Position numbers and translations under genes: made by a program
Part shown: positions 45,352 through 53,831 of the stretch, one piece after another
Layout of the letters: each line of letters begins with the position of its first letter
Position numbering within the stretch: position 1 is the first letter of the stretch
The notes under the pieces: model-generated
Databases searched by the model: none
What the model was told of the DNA's origin: nothing
Seen by the model: the letters and a program-made list of their open reading frames with translations, nothing else
Source: Promineifilum sp.
GTDB taxonomy: Bacteria; Chloroflexota; Anaerolineae; Promineifilales; Promineifilaceae
NCBI GenBank assembly: GCA_017983515.1
Contig: JAGOBF010000003.1
Span: forward strand, 155,109 to 219,108
Direction: 5' to 3'
Length of the DNA stretch: 64,000 nt

Positions 45352-47760
45352 TTATTCCACCACGAGCGCCCCTAATATCAAGCGGTCGCCGATCAGATTG
45401 CCGGCCGTGTCCGCCATTTGCAGGCGTCGCCGGCCGACCATCTCGTAGAGGCCGACTTCAATGTAGTACGTGCCCGGCGGCAGATCGCCCGGCAAGACCA
45501 GCCGATAGGGATCGAGGTACTGCTGTCCCGGCAGCCACTTCGGTAGCCACAGGTGGGTCGGCGCGGAGCCGCCCAGCGGCGTGTAATCGAGCGTCACCAG
45601 CGGCTGGTTGGCGGCGTCGATAAGATGAACGAAGACGGTGTAGCCTTCTTCGGCGCGGGCCAGCGCTTTCCAGCGCAACAGCAAATGCACCGTGTCGCCC
45701 GGCCGCGCCGTCAGCGGCTCGTCCCAGATCGCCGCGCGTCGCTGCCAACCGCGCCGCGCCGTGGCCGACGCCAGCCCGACGCGCTGGCGAAAGTTGGCCA
45801 GCAGATTATTATTACTCGGCGGGTTGGAATGACCGGTCACGGATAAATCGCCGAGCGGATAACTCGCGGCCGGCTCCGTATTAGCGCTCAAATTCTTTAG
45901 CCCCACCGACACCGGGTAGATGCCGTCGGGCAAATCGTGGGGCAGGGCGAAATCGAAGCGTTCGACGATCACCTCGCCCGGCTGCCACGCCGGCGTCGTC
46001 AGATGGCTATCCGTGGTGAAGGGGAAGGACAGGTCGCCCACCTGGATGACAGGCACGAAGTAATCGGCCGTGCCCGCCGGCGTACGCATGGCGAGAGTGA
46101 GCGGGATATAGTCGCCGGGGGCGACATCGCGCTGGGGCAGACTATAGGCGACGATCTCGGCTGGCTCGACCGAACCAGCAGTCAGAGGCGTCAGCGTTGA
46201 GGGAACGTCAGGGTCGCCCGGCTCTACGACCTGATAGAACAAGCCGTCGGGCCGCAGGCGGAAGCCGGCATCGACGATCTCGCGACGGTAGTTGCTCAGA
46301 TAGACGGGGCCGCCGGGCAGCGTGGCGAAGACGCTCTCCAGCCACGGCCGGGCGGTGGAGACCAGAATCGGCGTCACGTCTGCCCCATCCGGCAGCCGGT
46401 TCTCGACGAATTGCGCGTACCAAAGCGGCGTCATGTGTTCCCAGTCGTTAAGCAGCGTCGCGTGTTTGCGCGTGCCGTCGAAGCGCTCGAAGACGGCGTC
46501 GACATAGTTGGCCGCCTCAGTATAGCTGCGCAGCGATATGCGCGGCGCGTTCCGCGCCAGTTGCAGCCCCGGCCCCAGTAGGAACAGGCCGGCCGCCAGC
46601 AAGGCCGGCGCGACCCGCGGCAACCGCAGTCGGATGGTCGTCAGCGCCAGTAAGCCGTAGAGACCGATGCCCGCCAGCAGCCCGATGATGAGCATCATGC
46701 CCAGAATGTAGGCCATGATGTCCTGGGCGCGCAGGCTCATGACGAAGGCGTAGTTGCTGAGAAACACCAGGATGTAGAGGACGATCAGCTTCCACGATGG
46801 GCAGTCATCGGTCATGGCCGGCGGCATGCGCCGTTCAAATAGCGGCCACGCCGCGCCCAAGAGCGCCAAAGAGATTATCGGCAGCGCATACTGGAGGCGC
46901 AAAATCGACCAGAAGACCACCGCGCGGGCGGGGACGTCGGCCGCGCTGAAGAAAGGCAGGCTCTCGCTGAGGCCACGGGCCAGCACGTGGTCGAGAAAAC
47001 CGTTGAGCGTGTTCATCGTCGACGGGCCGAACGCTGGTTCCATTGGGCTGCGCAGCGGGAAGTAGAGCCAGACGGCCAGGCCCAACAAGCCGAAGGCTGC
47101 CGCGCCGACCAGTACGCGCCACTCGCGCCAGATGCGCGGCCGGGCGACGAGGATGAACAGCAGATACGCCGGCAAGGAGATGACGGTCAGCGGGTGGTGG
47201 GTGATGCCCAGCCCGGCCGAAAAAGCGAAGGCATAGAGCCAACGCCGGTTGTCCGTCCCGTCCGTTGCCCAGCGCGTTAGAAAGAACAGGTTAGCCGACA
47301 GGAACGTGGCGGTGATGATGTGGGGGTTGGCATGGATCGCGTGCTGCCAGTAGTTGACGCCGAAAGCCACCGTCAGCGCGGCGAAGACGGCCGACGCCAA
47401 CGCCCATTGGGTCATGGGGAAAGTGCGGCCCGCCTTCGTAATGGGCGCGAATAATACGTGAGCCACGGCTCGCACCGTGCCGAAGACGAATAGCGCGCCG
47501 GTGGTGGCCGACAGTGCCGACAGCAGGTGCATTCGCCACGGTATCGCGCCGACGGGCACGAGCGTCTGGAACAATTTGCCGAGCAGCGTGTAGAAGGCGT
47601 AACCGGGCGGGTGGGCAATGCCCAGGATATTGGCAACAAACGTGTACTCGGTCGGGTCGCCGTAAACGACCGTCTGCGCCAGAGTCAGCACATAGGCCAG
47701 GGGGATGAGCAGCAGGGATAAGAGCAGCGCGATGCGCCCCCAGGCGGTGGGCTTAGCCAT
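45352..47760 (-). CDS. DUF2723 membrane glycosyltransferase-like protein
   Basis: Protein of 802 residues with about 10 transmembrane helices in its N-terminal half and an extracytoplasmic C-terminal half. The N-terminus has the DUF2723 signature VYGDPTEYTFVANILGIAHP and the loop WRMHLLSALSATTGALF. The acidic residue pair in the first outer loop is typical of GT-C enzymes such as TMEM260, which O-mannosylates proteins. The C-terminal 350 residues contain two beta-sandwich-like segments (LPDGIYPVSVGL, LPPGTYYIEVGLYE). It may glycosylate surface proteins. It follows the subtilase gene by 8 nt and has a weak ribosome site. Confidence 0.85.
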   Translation of the reverse strand: MAKPTAWGRIALLLSLLLIPLAYVLTLAQTVVYGDPTEYTFVANILGIAHPPGYAFYTLLGKLFQTLVPVGAIPWRMHLLSALSATTGALFVFGTVRAVAHVLFAPITKAGRTFPMTQWALASAVFAALTVAFGVNYWQHAIHANPHIITATFLSANLFFLTRWATDGTDNRRWLYAFAFSAGLGITHHPLTVISLPAYLLFILVARPRIWREWRVLVGAAAFGLLGLAVWLYFPLRSPMEPAFGPSTMNTLNGFLDHVLARGLSESLPFFSAADVPARAVVFWSILRLQYALPIISLALLGAAWPLFERRMPPAMTDDCPSWKLIVLYILVFLSNYAFVMSLRAQDIMAYILGMMLIIGLLAGIGLYGLLALTTIRLRLPRVAPALLAAGLFLLGPGLQLARNAPRISLRSYTEAANYVDAVFERFDGTRKHATLLNDWEHMTPLWYAQFVENRLPDGADVTPILVSTARPWLESVFATLPGGPVYLSNYRREIVDAGFRLRPDGLFYQVVEPGDPDVPSTLTPLTAGSVEPAEIVAYSLPQRDVAPGDYIPLTLAMRTPAGTADYFVPVIQVGDLSFPFTTDSHLTTPAWQPGEVIVERFDFALPHDLPDGIYPVSVGLKNLSANTEPAASYPLGDLSVTGHSNPPSNNNLLANFRQRVGLASATARRGWQRRAAIWDEPLTARPGDTVHLLLRWKALARAEEGYTVFVHLIDAANQPLVTLDYTPLGGSAPTHLWLPKWLPGQQYLDPYRLVLPGDLPPGTYYIEVGLYEMVGRRRLQMADTAGNLIGDRLILGALVVE

Positions 47761-47768
47761 GAGTCTGT

Positions 47769-49535
47769 CTAGGGAGTCGCCGTCACGAAGGCCACATAGG
47801 CGTGGTGGTCGAGAACCAGCGGCTGGGGCGGCGCGTCGAGCCGCAGCCGGCCGTAGCCGAACTGCGGGTCAGCGCCCGGCGTACCCTGATTGACCGCCCG
47901 GGTTTGAAGATAATCCTGTACCTCGCCCGGTAAGGCGGACGGAAAGGCGCTGCGCACGAGTGCCGCCGCGCCGGCGACGTGGGGCGTGGCGGCCGACGTG
48001 CCGTTGAAGCCGCGCGGGCCATAGCTGGCGGTGGATACGTTGGCGAAGGCGGCGATGTCGGGCTTCAGGAAGCCGCCGGTGGGCGCACCGCCCGGCCCGT
48101 TGGTCGGCCCCTCGGAACTGTACTCCTCGCGCACGAAAGGCACGTCGACGTCGACGGCGGCCACCGTGAGCACAGTGGCTACGTCGGCCAGACTTCCCAA
48201 ACTCATGGAGGGCGTGCGCCGATCCAGTTCGCGGTTAGGCGTCAGCAGGTGGAGGTAGACGCTCCGATCGCTGCTTATACGCTGGATGGCGACGCCATAG
48301 ACGGCCGCCGCACCGCTGGTGTAGTAGCTGATGCGTTCCGTCGGTCGCTGACCCAATTGCCCGGTCTGGGGGTTATCGCTGGTGGCGACGATGCTGTAGG
48401 CGGAGCCATTGTGGCGCAACAAGACCAGGCGATAATTCTGTTTCACGGTCGTCCAGTCATTCCAGCGTATGGACGGGCTGAGTGCCACCCCGGCCGGTAT
48501 CAGAAAGGCCGTGCCGTTACCGAGACCGAAGACGTTGACCTCGACGCCAGGTGCATATTCGTGGAACCCGTCGCCGTCGCTATCGATGAACGCGCCGCTC
48601 CAGTGAGTTTCACGATAATTGCCGGCGGCCGTCGTCCACAGGATGCCCGCCGCCCGTGCCTTTTGGGCCATGACAGCAAAGCGGCCGCTCCCGTCACCGG
48701 GGGTAGCGTTGACGAAGGTCAGCGAGGTCGAGATGATGTCGACGCCCTGGCTGATGGCGTAATCGACTGCTTCATTCAAATCGATGTCGGTACTGATCTT
48801 GAGCAGGTAAAGCTGTGCCTGGGGGGCCATGTCGTGGACGATCTCGGCACAGGCCGTGCCATGAGCGCCACCAAATTCATCGACCTCGGCGTCGCTTTGC
48901 CCGTCGACAAAGTTCTTGACAGTGACGGATAACGGCAGATCGCTGCCGAGTTTCGTTTGGTAATTTTGGAAGCCGCCGTCGATGATGGCCACGCGCACGC
49001 TCTGGCCTTGCCAGCCCGCGTCGTGCCAGACGTCGGCATTGGCCGCGGCCCGCCCCTCGGTAAGAGCGGCGACCGCCTCGGCGTCGGCGAGCACGACGGT
49101 ATTCGGTTGTTGAATATAGTCAATGGCCGGCGCGGCAGACAGGTCGGTTAGCTGGTCGATGGGCAGCCAGGCTTGAATGGTTCCCTCGAAGGAGCCGGTG
49201 ATCTCGCCGCCCAGCGCGGCGATGTGCTCACGGGCGGCGGTCTCATTATCGGGGTGGACGACGATCTGGATTTGCACGCGCCCCGCTTCCAGACGGACCT
49301 CGGCCGCTTCGGTCGCTTGCCGGTCTGGCGAACGGGCCAAATCGGCCAGCGCGTTGTCGAGCTTGGGATTGTCCGTCGCTCGGTCGCTACCCGCCGCCAC
49401 GGTCGTCAGATTCAGCCCGGCCGGGACGGTCACGGCGTCCCAGGATGAGCCGGCCGGCTCATAGGCCCCGGAGGGCGCTGCTCGACCGGCCACCACGACG
49501 ACAAGCAAGATGACGGCGAAAAAGTTCTTGATCAT
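47769..49535 (-). CDS. Secreted subtilisin-like (S8) serine protease
   Basis: Predicted secreted protease of 588 residues. An N-terminal hydrophobic signal (residues 1-20) is followed by a propeptide-like region of about 140 residues. The catalytic triad is Asp in VAIIDGGFQ, His in GGAHGTACAEIVHD and Ser in NGTSAATPHVAGAAAL; the oxyanion Asn is in TTAAGNYRE. An inserted beta domain lies between the oxyanion Asn and the Ser. The ATG at 49535 starts the signal peptide; an in-frame TTG lies 27 nt upstream. It is in the same strand run as the GT4 and DUF2723 genes. Confidence 0.93.
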   Translation of the reverse strand: MIKNFFAVILLVVVVAGRAAPSGAYEPAGSSWDAVTVPAGLNLTTVAAGSDRATDNPKLDNALADLARSPDRQATEAAEVRLEAGRVQIQIVVHPDNETAAREHIAALGGEITGSFEGTIQAWLPIDQLTDLSAAPAIDYIQQPNTVVLADAEAVAALTEGRAAANADVWHDAGWQGQSVRVAIIDGGFQNYQTKLGSDLPLSVTVKNFVDGQSDAEVDEFGGAHGTACAEIVHDMAPQAQLYLLKISTDIDLNEAVDYAISQGVDIISTSLTFVNATPGDGSGRFAVMAQKARAAGILWTTAAGNYRETHWSGAFIDSDGDGFHEYAPGVEVNVFGLGNGTAFLIPAGVALSPSIRWNDWTTVKQNYRLVLLRHNGSAYSIVATSDNPQTGQLGQRPTERISYYTSGAAAVYGVAIQRISSDRSVYLHLLTPNRELDRRTPSMSLGSLADVATVLTVAAVDVDVPFVREEYSSEGPTNGPGGAPTGGFLKPDIAAFANVSTASYGPRGFNGTSAATPHVAGAAALVRSAFPSALPGEVQDYLQTRAVNQGTPGADPQFGYGRLRLDAPPQPLVLDHHAYVAFVTATP

Positions 49536-49588
49536 GCCCCAAGTATCATCCGAAAAAGCCAAATTGGCCGCTATCCCTCACCCCTCTT

Positions 49589-50713
49589 TTACTTCGGCAG
49601 CAACCGGTCATAGACGGCGGCCGTCTCGCGCGCCGCACGCTCCCAACTGAAATGGGCCGCCTGTTCCCGCCCCAGGATTTGCCTGTGGCGATATTCAGCC
49701 TGATCAGTCAGCAGGCGACCGATCACGGCAGCCATCTCGCCAACGTCGGTGGGATTAAAATAGGCCACTGCCTCGCCGCCCACTTCCGGGTGGCTGCTGC
49801 TATCGCTGGCGGCAACGACTTGGCCGCAGGCCATGTGCTCCAGGATGGGCAGGCCGAAGCCTTCGTAGAGACTGGGTTGTACGGCCAGCGCGGCCGCGCC
49901 GATGATCGCCGGCAGGTCAGCATCGGGCACCCAGCCCAGCGGGCGCACAACGTCGCGCCAGCCCTCGGCCTCGATGCGGGCGAAGAAGTCATCGTACAGC
50001 CAGCCGCGCCCCCCGGCCAAGAGGAGGTGTAAATCTGGAAAAGAGGTGCGTAGTAGTCGGAAGGCATCGAGCAAGCGCATGAGGTTTTTGCGCGGCTCAA
50101 TCGTGCTCAGGTGTAGGAGGAACCGCCTGGGTAGGTGATAGGTACGTCGAACGTGGTCGATCCCGGCCGGGGAGGGGGGCTGGAAATGGGTTGCGGCGGC
50201 CTCATACACAACCGTTACTTTAGCCGGATCGACGTCGTAGTACTCGACGAGATCGCGCTTGGTAGCCTCCGACACGGCGATGATCGCCGACGCTCGCTCT
50301 ACGTAGAGGGGCATGGCCCGGTTCAGATACCAGTAGTTGAGCCGCTTGTGGTAGTCGGGAAATAGTTTAAAGATCAGGTCGTGGACGGTCAGGACAGTGG
50401 GGATGTTTTGCAGGGGCAGCAGCAAATGTTCGGTGCTGTGGAATAGCTCGGCGTCGGGAACAAGATGGTTGAACGGCAGGCGGCCGAGATGGCCCAGCAG
50501 CACCGCCATGCGCCACGGTTTGTAGCCCCAACGCACCTCGCGCCGGCGGACGGTAGCCGGCAATGTGTCGGGATAGCGCCCTTCGCCGCCCCGATTATAG
50601 AACAGGGCATAGCGCTCCGGATCATGGGCCAGCAACGCCCCGGCCAGCCGTTCGCTGTAGCGGCCCAGCCCCGCCTTGCTGTGCACGGCGGCCGAAATAT
50701 CGACGTAGATCAC
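49589..50713 (-). CDS. GT4-family glycosyltransferase
   Basis: GT-B glycosyltransferase of 374 residues starting at GTG. The N-terminal domain has AAVHSKAGLGRYSERL, and VLTVHDLIFKLFPDYHKRL is typical of mannosyltransferases. The C-terminal donor domain has LLHLSTIEPRKN, and LAVQPSLYEGFGLPILEHMACG carries the E-x7-E motif. It probably adds mannose or a similar sugar in polysaccharide or glycolipid synthesis. The Shine-Dalgarno is weak. Confidence 0.93.
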   Translation of the reverse strand: MIYVDISAAVHSKAGLGRYSERLAGALLAHDPERYALFYNRGGEGRYPDTLPATVRRREVRWGYKPWRMAVLLGHLGRLPFNHLVPDAELFHSTEHLLLPLQNIPTVLTVHDLIFKLFPDYHKRLNYWYLNRAMPLYVERASAIIAVSEATKRDLVEYYDVDPAKVTVVYEAAATHFQPPSPAGIDHVRRTYHLPRRFLLHLSTIEPRKNLMRLLDAFRLLRTSFPDLHLLLAGGRGWLYDDFFARIEAEGWRDVVRPLGWVPDADLPAIIGAAALAVQPSLYEGFGLPILEHMACGQVVAASDSSSHPEVGGEAVAYFNPTDVGEMAAVIGRLLTDQAEYRHRQILGREQAAHFSWERAARETAAVYDRLLPK

Positions 50714-50749
50714 GGTCGGATCATGCGCACGTAGCGTAGCTGTCGCACG

Positions 50750-51562
50750 CTAGAGGGCGGCCAGCGCCCGACGGGTCAGCACCGCGGCCATCTCGGCGCG
50801 ATACGCCGCATCCCCCCGAAAGTCGCCGGGGTGATGGGCCGAGGCTGCGGCCGCCTGAGCCGCGGCAGCGATAGAGTCGTTGTCCAGGCCGTTGGACAGG
50901 GCCGCTTCGGCGGCGGTCAGGTGGATGGGACGCGATCCAATGCCGGTCGCCGCCAATCGAATCGCCCCGCTATCCGGCCGCCAGGCGGTGACGGAGACGA
51001 TGGGGTAGTCGGCCGGCGTGCGCGCCACGCGCTCGGATGCTCCCTGGCCCGACGGCCAATAGACGATGATCTCGGTGATCAGACCCGGCAGCCGTTCGTC
51101 GTCTTCCAGATAGGTGGCCAGGCTGACCGTTTCCGGGGCGGGCAGGCGCAGGCTGACCGTCGCATCGAGGACGAGGAGAGCGGCCAGGAGTTCGCTGTCG
51201 GGTAGGCGTGAGGCAATGATGCCGCCGACGGTGGCGGCATTGCGGTAGGTGTTTGGCCCGGCGCGGCGAATCGCCTCGCGCAGGAGGGCGGCCGCGCCTT
51301 GAAGTTCGGTCAACGGTGCCAGGAATTCGCTCAGATCGGCGAGCCGGACCATCGCGCCCAGGCGCAGCAGACGACCGTCGTCGGCCCAACTCAGGTGATC
51401 CAGACCGGTGTTTTGTAGATCGACGACGGCCGCGGCGATCCCTTCCTCGGTTGCCAGGAGCGCTGTGCCGCCGGCCAGCGGCAGCGTGTTCGGTTGGCGC
51501 AAGAAGCGCAAGGCCTCATCCAGATTGGTAGGCCGATAGTAAGCGGCAGGTTTTTGGGGCAT
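50750..51562 (-). CDS. FAD-binding subunit of a molybdenum hydroxylase (CoxM/XdhB type), orphan
   Basis: Protein of 270 residues, the medium subunit of xanthine dehydrogenase/CO dehydrogenase-type enzymes. The N-terminal FAD domain includes LPLAGGTALLATEEG and RNAATVGGIIASRLPDSEL, which match the AGGT and TxGG motifs. The C-terminal CO_deh_flav_C domain includes TPADYPIVSVTAW and HPGDFRGDAAYRAEM. The molybdenum large subunit and the 2Fe-2S small subunit are not adjacent on either side, which is unusual for this family. The start has a poor ribosome site. Confidence 0.87.
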   Translation of the reverse strand: MPQKPAAYYRPTNLDEALRFLRQPNTLPLAGGTALLATEEGIAAAVVDLQNTGLDHLSWADDGRLLRLGAMVRLADLSEFLAPLTELQGAAALLREAIRRAGPNTYRNAATVGGIIASRLPDSELLAALLVLDATVSLRLPAPETVSLATYLEDDERLPGLITEIIVYWPSGQGASERVARTPADYPIVSVTAWRPDSGAIRLAATGIGSRPIHLTAAEAALSNGLDNDSIAAAAQAAAASAHHPGDFRGDAAYRAEMAAVLTRRALAAL

Positions 51563-51770
51563 GGTGGTTTAATCCCGAATGGTAATGGCAAAATTCCCTG
51601 CCATCTTAGCGCGGGATTCGACATGGCGCAAGCGAACGGCCGTCTCGCTCTTGTCGCGCTGGTTTCTTAACCAGCCCCCCGAGCACCGGATAAGAATCTG
51701 GCGTTACGGCCGAAAGTTTCCCGGCCGTTCGGTCCTGCTCCAACGGCCGCAGCTGTGAAGATTACGTCTA
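51563..51770. other. Intergenic region with two small hairpins
   Basis: No gene is seen. GCTGGTT-TCTT-AACCAGC (about 51660-51677) and ACGGCCG paired with CGGCCGT (about 51706-51728) form short palindromes upstream of the DUF4126 promoter. Their role is unknown. Confidence 0.4.
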
Positions 51771-51779
51771 TGCTATAAT
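51771..51779 (+). promoter_or_regulatory. Extended -10 promoter of the DUF4126 gene
   Basis: TGCTATAAT is a perfect extended -10 element. Transcription would start near 51786 and give a leader of about 165 nt. No clear -35 box is present. Confidence 0.6.
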
Positions 51780-51794
51780 ATTCGCGTTGGTCAG

Positions 51795-51888
51795 AGGGGT
51801 ATATTTTTCGCTCCGACAACCCATCACGCTCCTGGGCGCGCTGTCGGGTTAGAGAAAGCGCAGTAACCCCTGAGGCTATTGCGGGTTA
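51795..51888 (+). promoter_or_regulatory. Riboswitch-like structured leader, class not recognised
   Basis: Nested helices: AGGGGT (51795-51800) with ACCCCT (51866-51871); CGCT (51809-51812) with AGCG (51857-51860); CCGACA (51813-51818) with TGTCGG (51842-51847); and CCCA (51820-51823) with TGGG (51833-51836). A second hairpin, TAACCC (51864-51869) with GGGTTA (51883-51888), followed by U-rich TTTGTATT, uses the same bases as the 3' side of the outer helix, so the two folds exclude each other. That is the layout of a riboswitch with its terminator. I could not match it to yybP-ykoY, ydaO, c-di-GMP, TPP, M-box or fluoride classes. Confidence 0.5.
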
Positions 51889-51950
51889 TTTGTATTGACG
51901 CGACGCTAATGTGCGCAGCCGGTCTGGACGAGAAAGGAGTTAATGACGTT

Positions 51951-52529
51951 ATGATCGAAGCGATTTCCGGCCTGAGCGCGGCCTTTGGTCTGTCCGGCAG
52001 TGCCGGGCTAAATGCTTACATTCCGCTGTTGCTGGTGGCGTTGGCCGCGCGTTTCCCAATGGGCGACCCGCTGGTCAAGCTGCAAGCGCCATATGATCTG
52101 ATGGGCAGTTGGTGGGCTATTGGCCTGTTGGCGGTCTTGCTGGTGGTCGAGATCGTGGCCGACAAGATTCCGGCCGTCGATACGGTCAATGACGGGATTC
52201 AGACGTTCGTTCGCCCGGCGGCCGGGGCTATCCTGTTTGCTGGCAGCACCAACGTCATTTCTGACATTCATCCCGTCCTGGCGCTGGGCGCGGGCTTGCT
52301 GGTGGCCGGCGGGGTGCACGCGACAAAGACGGTCGCGCGCCCGGTGGTCACGGTGACGACGGCCGGCGTCGGCAATCCCATCGTCAGCACGCTTGAGGAC
52401 ATCGTTGCCCTGGTCGTATCGTTGCTGGCGCTCGTTCTGCCGATTATCGCTGCCGTCCTGCTGTTGGGGTTCCTGATTTTCATCGTCATCATGGTCCGCC
52501 GCTGGCGTCGTCGCCGGATGGTGGTCTAG
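51951..52529 (+). CDS. DUF4126 membrane protein
   Basis: Protein of 192 residues with several hydrophobic helices. The N-terminus GLSAAFGLSGSAGLNAYIPLL and the segment EIVADKIPAVDTVNDGIQTFVRP are the DUF4126 hallmarks. Its function is unknown; a transport role is only a guess. AAAGGAG lies 12 nt before the ATG. It is preceded by a long structured leader with an extended -10 promoter. Confidence 0.85.
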   Translation: MIEAISGLSAAFGLSGSAGLNAYIPLLLVALAARFPMGDPLVKLQAPYDLMGSWWAIGLLAVLLVVEIVADKIPAVDTVNDGIQTFVRPAAGAILFAGSTNVISDIHPVLALGAGLLVAGGVHATKTVARPVVTVTTAGVGNPIVSTLEDIVALVVSLLALVLPIIAAVLLLGFLIFIVIMVRRWRRRRMVV

Positions 52530-52637
52530 GCGGCAAATTTTCTCTTGGAGGGTGTGCATTTGGTAGAGACGTGACTTCAGTATCTTTTCCGGGGTAGAAT
52601 TAGTTCACCTTTTTACAGATCGATTCGGAGGAATAAT

Positions 52638-53246
52638 ATGTTGCAGCGAATTCTTGGTGTGTTCAAACTGGACAAGGCGACTTTTGCAGAGATTGAAGGC
52701 GACCAGACGGCCACCACTCAGGCGGCCCTCGTCGTCATCCTGGTGGCCCTGGTGGCGGGCATCGGCGCGGCGCTGGCCGCGACGATGCTGAATCGGACGC
52801 TGCCCGGCGTGATGGATGGCCTGGGTGACTCACTGGGTGAAGGGTTTGATTTAAGCATGGTTCCCCAACTAAGCCCCGTGGGTGCGTTTCTCAATGCCGC
52901 CATCGGCGCATTGCTCTCCTGGCTGGTGTGGTCGGGGTTGACTTATCTCATCGGCACGAAAGTATTTAACGCCCAGGCTGACATGGGCGAAATGCTGCGC
53001 GTGATCGGTTTCGCCCAGGCTCCCCGGCTGCTGTCCGGCCTCGGCTTCATCCCTTGCTTGGGTGGTATCCTGGGGTTGGTCGGCCTTATCTGGGCGCTGG
53101 CGGCATCCTTCGTCGGTATTCGTGAAGGACTTGATCTGGATACGGGCAAGACTTTGGCGACCATTGTCATCGCCTTTATCGGCGCGCTGCTGATCAGCTT
53201 CCTGGTCGGTCTGGTGATGGCCCCGCTGTTTGCCATCGCTTCTTAG
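52638..53246 (+). CDS. YIP1-family membrane protein
   Basis: Protein of 202 residues with a short N-terminal cytoplasmic part (LQRILGVFKLDKATFAEIE) and five hydrophobic helices, the pattern of bacterial YIP1 proteins. The conserved segment GEMLRVIGFAQAPRLLSGL links helices. GGAGG lies 8 nt before the ATG. TAGAAT (52595-52600) may be its -10 box. The role in bacteria is unknown. It is followed by a strong terminator. Confidence 0.85.
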   Translation: MLQRILGVFKLDKATFAEIEGDQTATTQAALVVILVALVAGIGAALAATMLNRTLPGVMDGLGDSLGEGFDLSMVPQLSPVGAFLNAAIGALLSWLVWSGLTYLIGTKVFNAQADMGEMLRVIGFAQAPRLLSGLGFIPCLGGILGLVGLIWALAASFVGIREGLDLDTGKTLATIVIAFIGALLISFLVGLVMAPLFAIAS

Positions 53247-53277
53247 GCACGGCTCCGATTCCCTTCCGGCCCTTATG

Positions 53278-53313
53278 AGCCGTCGTGGGGCAGTAGCCCA
53301 CGACGGCTTTTTC
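53278..53313 (+). terminator. Intrinsic terminator
   Basis: AGCCGTCGTGGG (53278-53289) and CCCACGACGGCT (53297-53308) form a 12-bp perfect stem with a 7-nt loop, followed by TTTTTCT. It ends the YIP1 transcript just before the opposing DUF402 gene. Confidence 0.93.
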
Positions 53314-53315
53314 TG

Positions 53316-53792
53316 TTAGCGTGGTAGTGTGCCTTTCGCGGCCAACTCTTGAATCCAGCCCACAACTTCTAGTCCTCGCGCTCTATCGTCCTCAGACAAC
53401 GGCAGGGCCTCGAATTCGTCCTCATCGTGCAGGCTGAGCGCTCCAGTGGGAGACACCCATAGGTCGAGCGCCAGGTCATCGCAGCGCACGGCCGACGCAG
53501 TAATCTCCGCCGGACGGCAGACGTTGCAATACCAGCCCTTCAACACACCGTCATCGCGGTCGTATACGGCAAAGACGTTGTACCAGCGGTCGTCGTAGAA
53601 TGTCTCGATGAAACGGTCGCCGGGCTTGAAGACGACATAGCCCAAATCCGTATCGTCGCGGTTGAAGAACGCCTCCAGCCGAACATGATGGGGGCCGCGC
53701 GCCAGGACGCGCGCCGAATATTGCCACACCTCCCGGCCGTCGTGGTCGAGCTTGTAGACGGTTATTTCATTTGTGTCGTCGGACGTGGGCAT
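53316..53792 (-). CDS. DUF402 (FomD/Ntdp-like) protein
   Basis: Cytosolic protein of 158 residues. The core RWYNVFAVYDRDDG with GWYCNVCRPAEI, followed by CDDLALDLWVSPTG and LHDEDEFEAL, matches DUF402, whose characterised members are metal-dependent nucleotide phosphatases (Ntdp, FomD). The acidic residues at the metal site are present. The ribosome site is weak. No fosfomycin-pathway gene is nearby, so the substrate is open. Confidence 0.82.
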   Translation of the reverse strand: MPTSDDTNEITVYKLDHDGREVWQYSARVLARGPHHVRLEAFFNRDDTDLGYVVFKPGDRFIETFYDDRWYNVFAVYDRDDGVLKGWYCNVCRPAEITASAVRCDDLALDLWVSPTGALSLHDEDEFEALPLSEDDRARGLEVVGWIQELAAKGTLPR

Positions 53793-53831
53793 TCGGATGG
53801 GAGTTGTCTGGAACGCGAGCGAATGGCAAAG

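Noticed and set aside
51795..51888. Leader as a yybP-ykoY or c-di-AMP riboswitch
   Set aside because: The conserved loops of those classes (GGGGAGUA, or the ydaO core) were not found, so no class was assigned.
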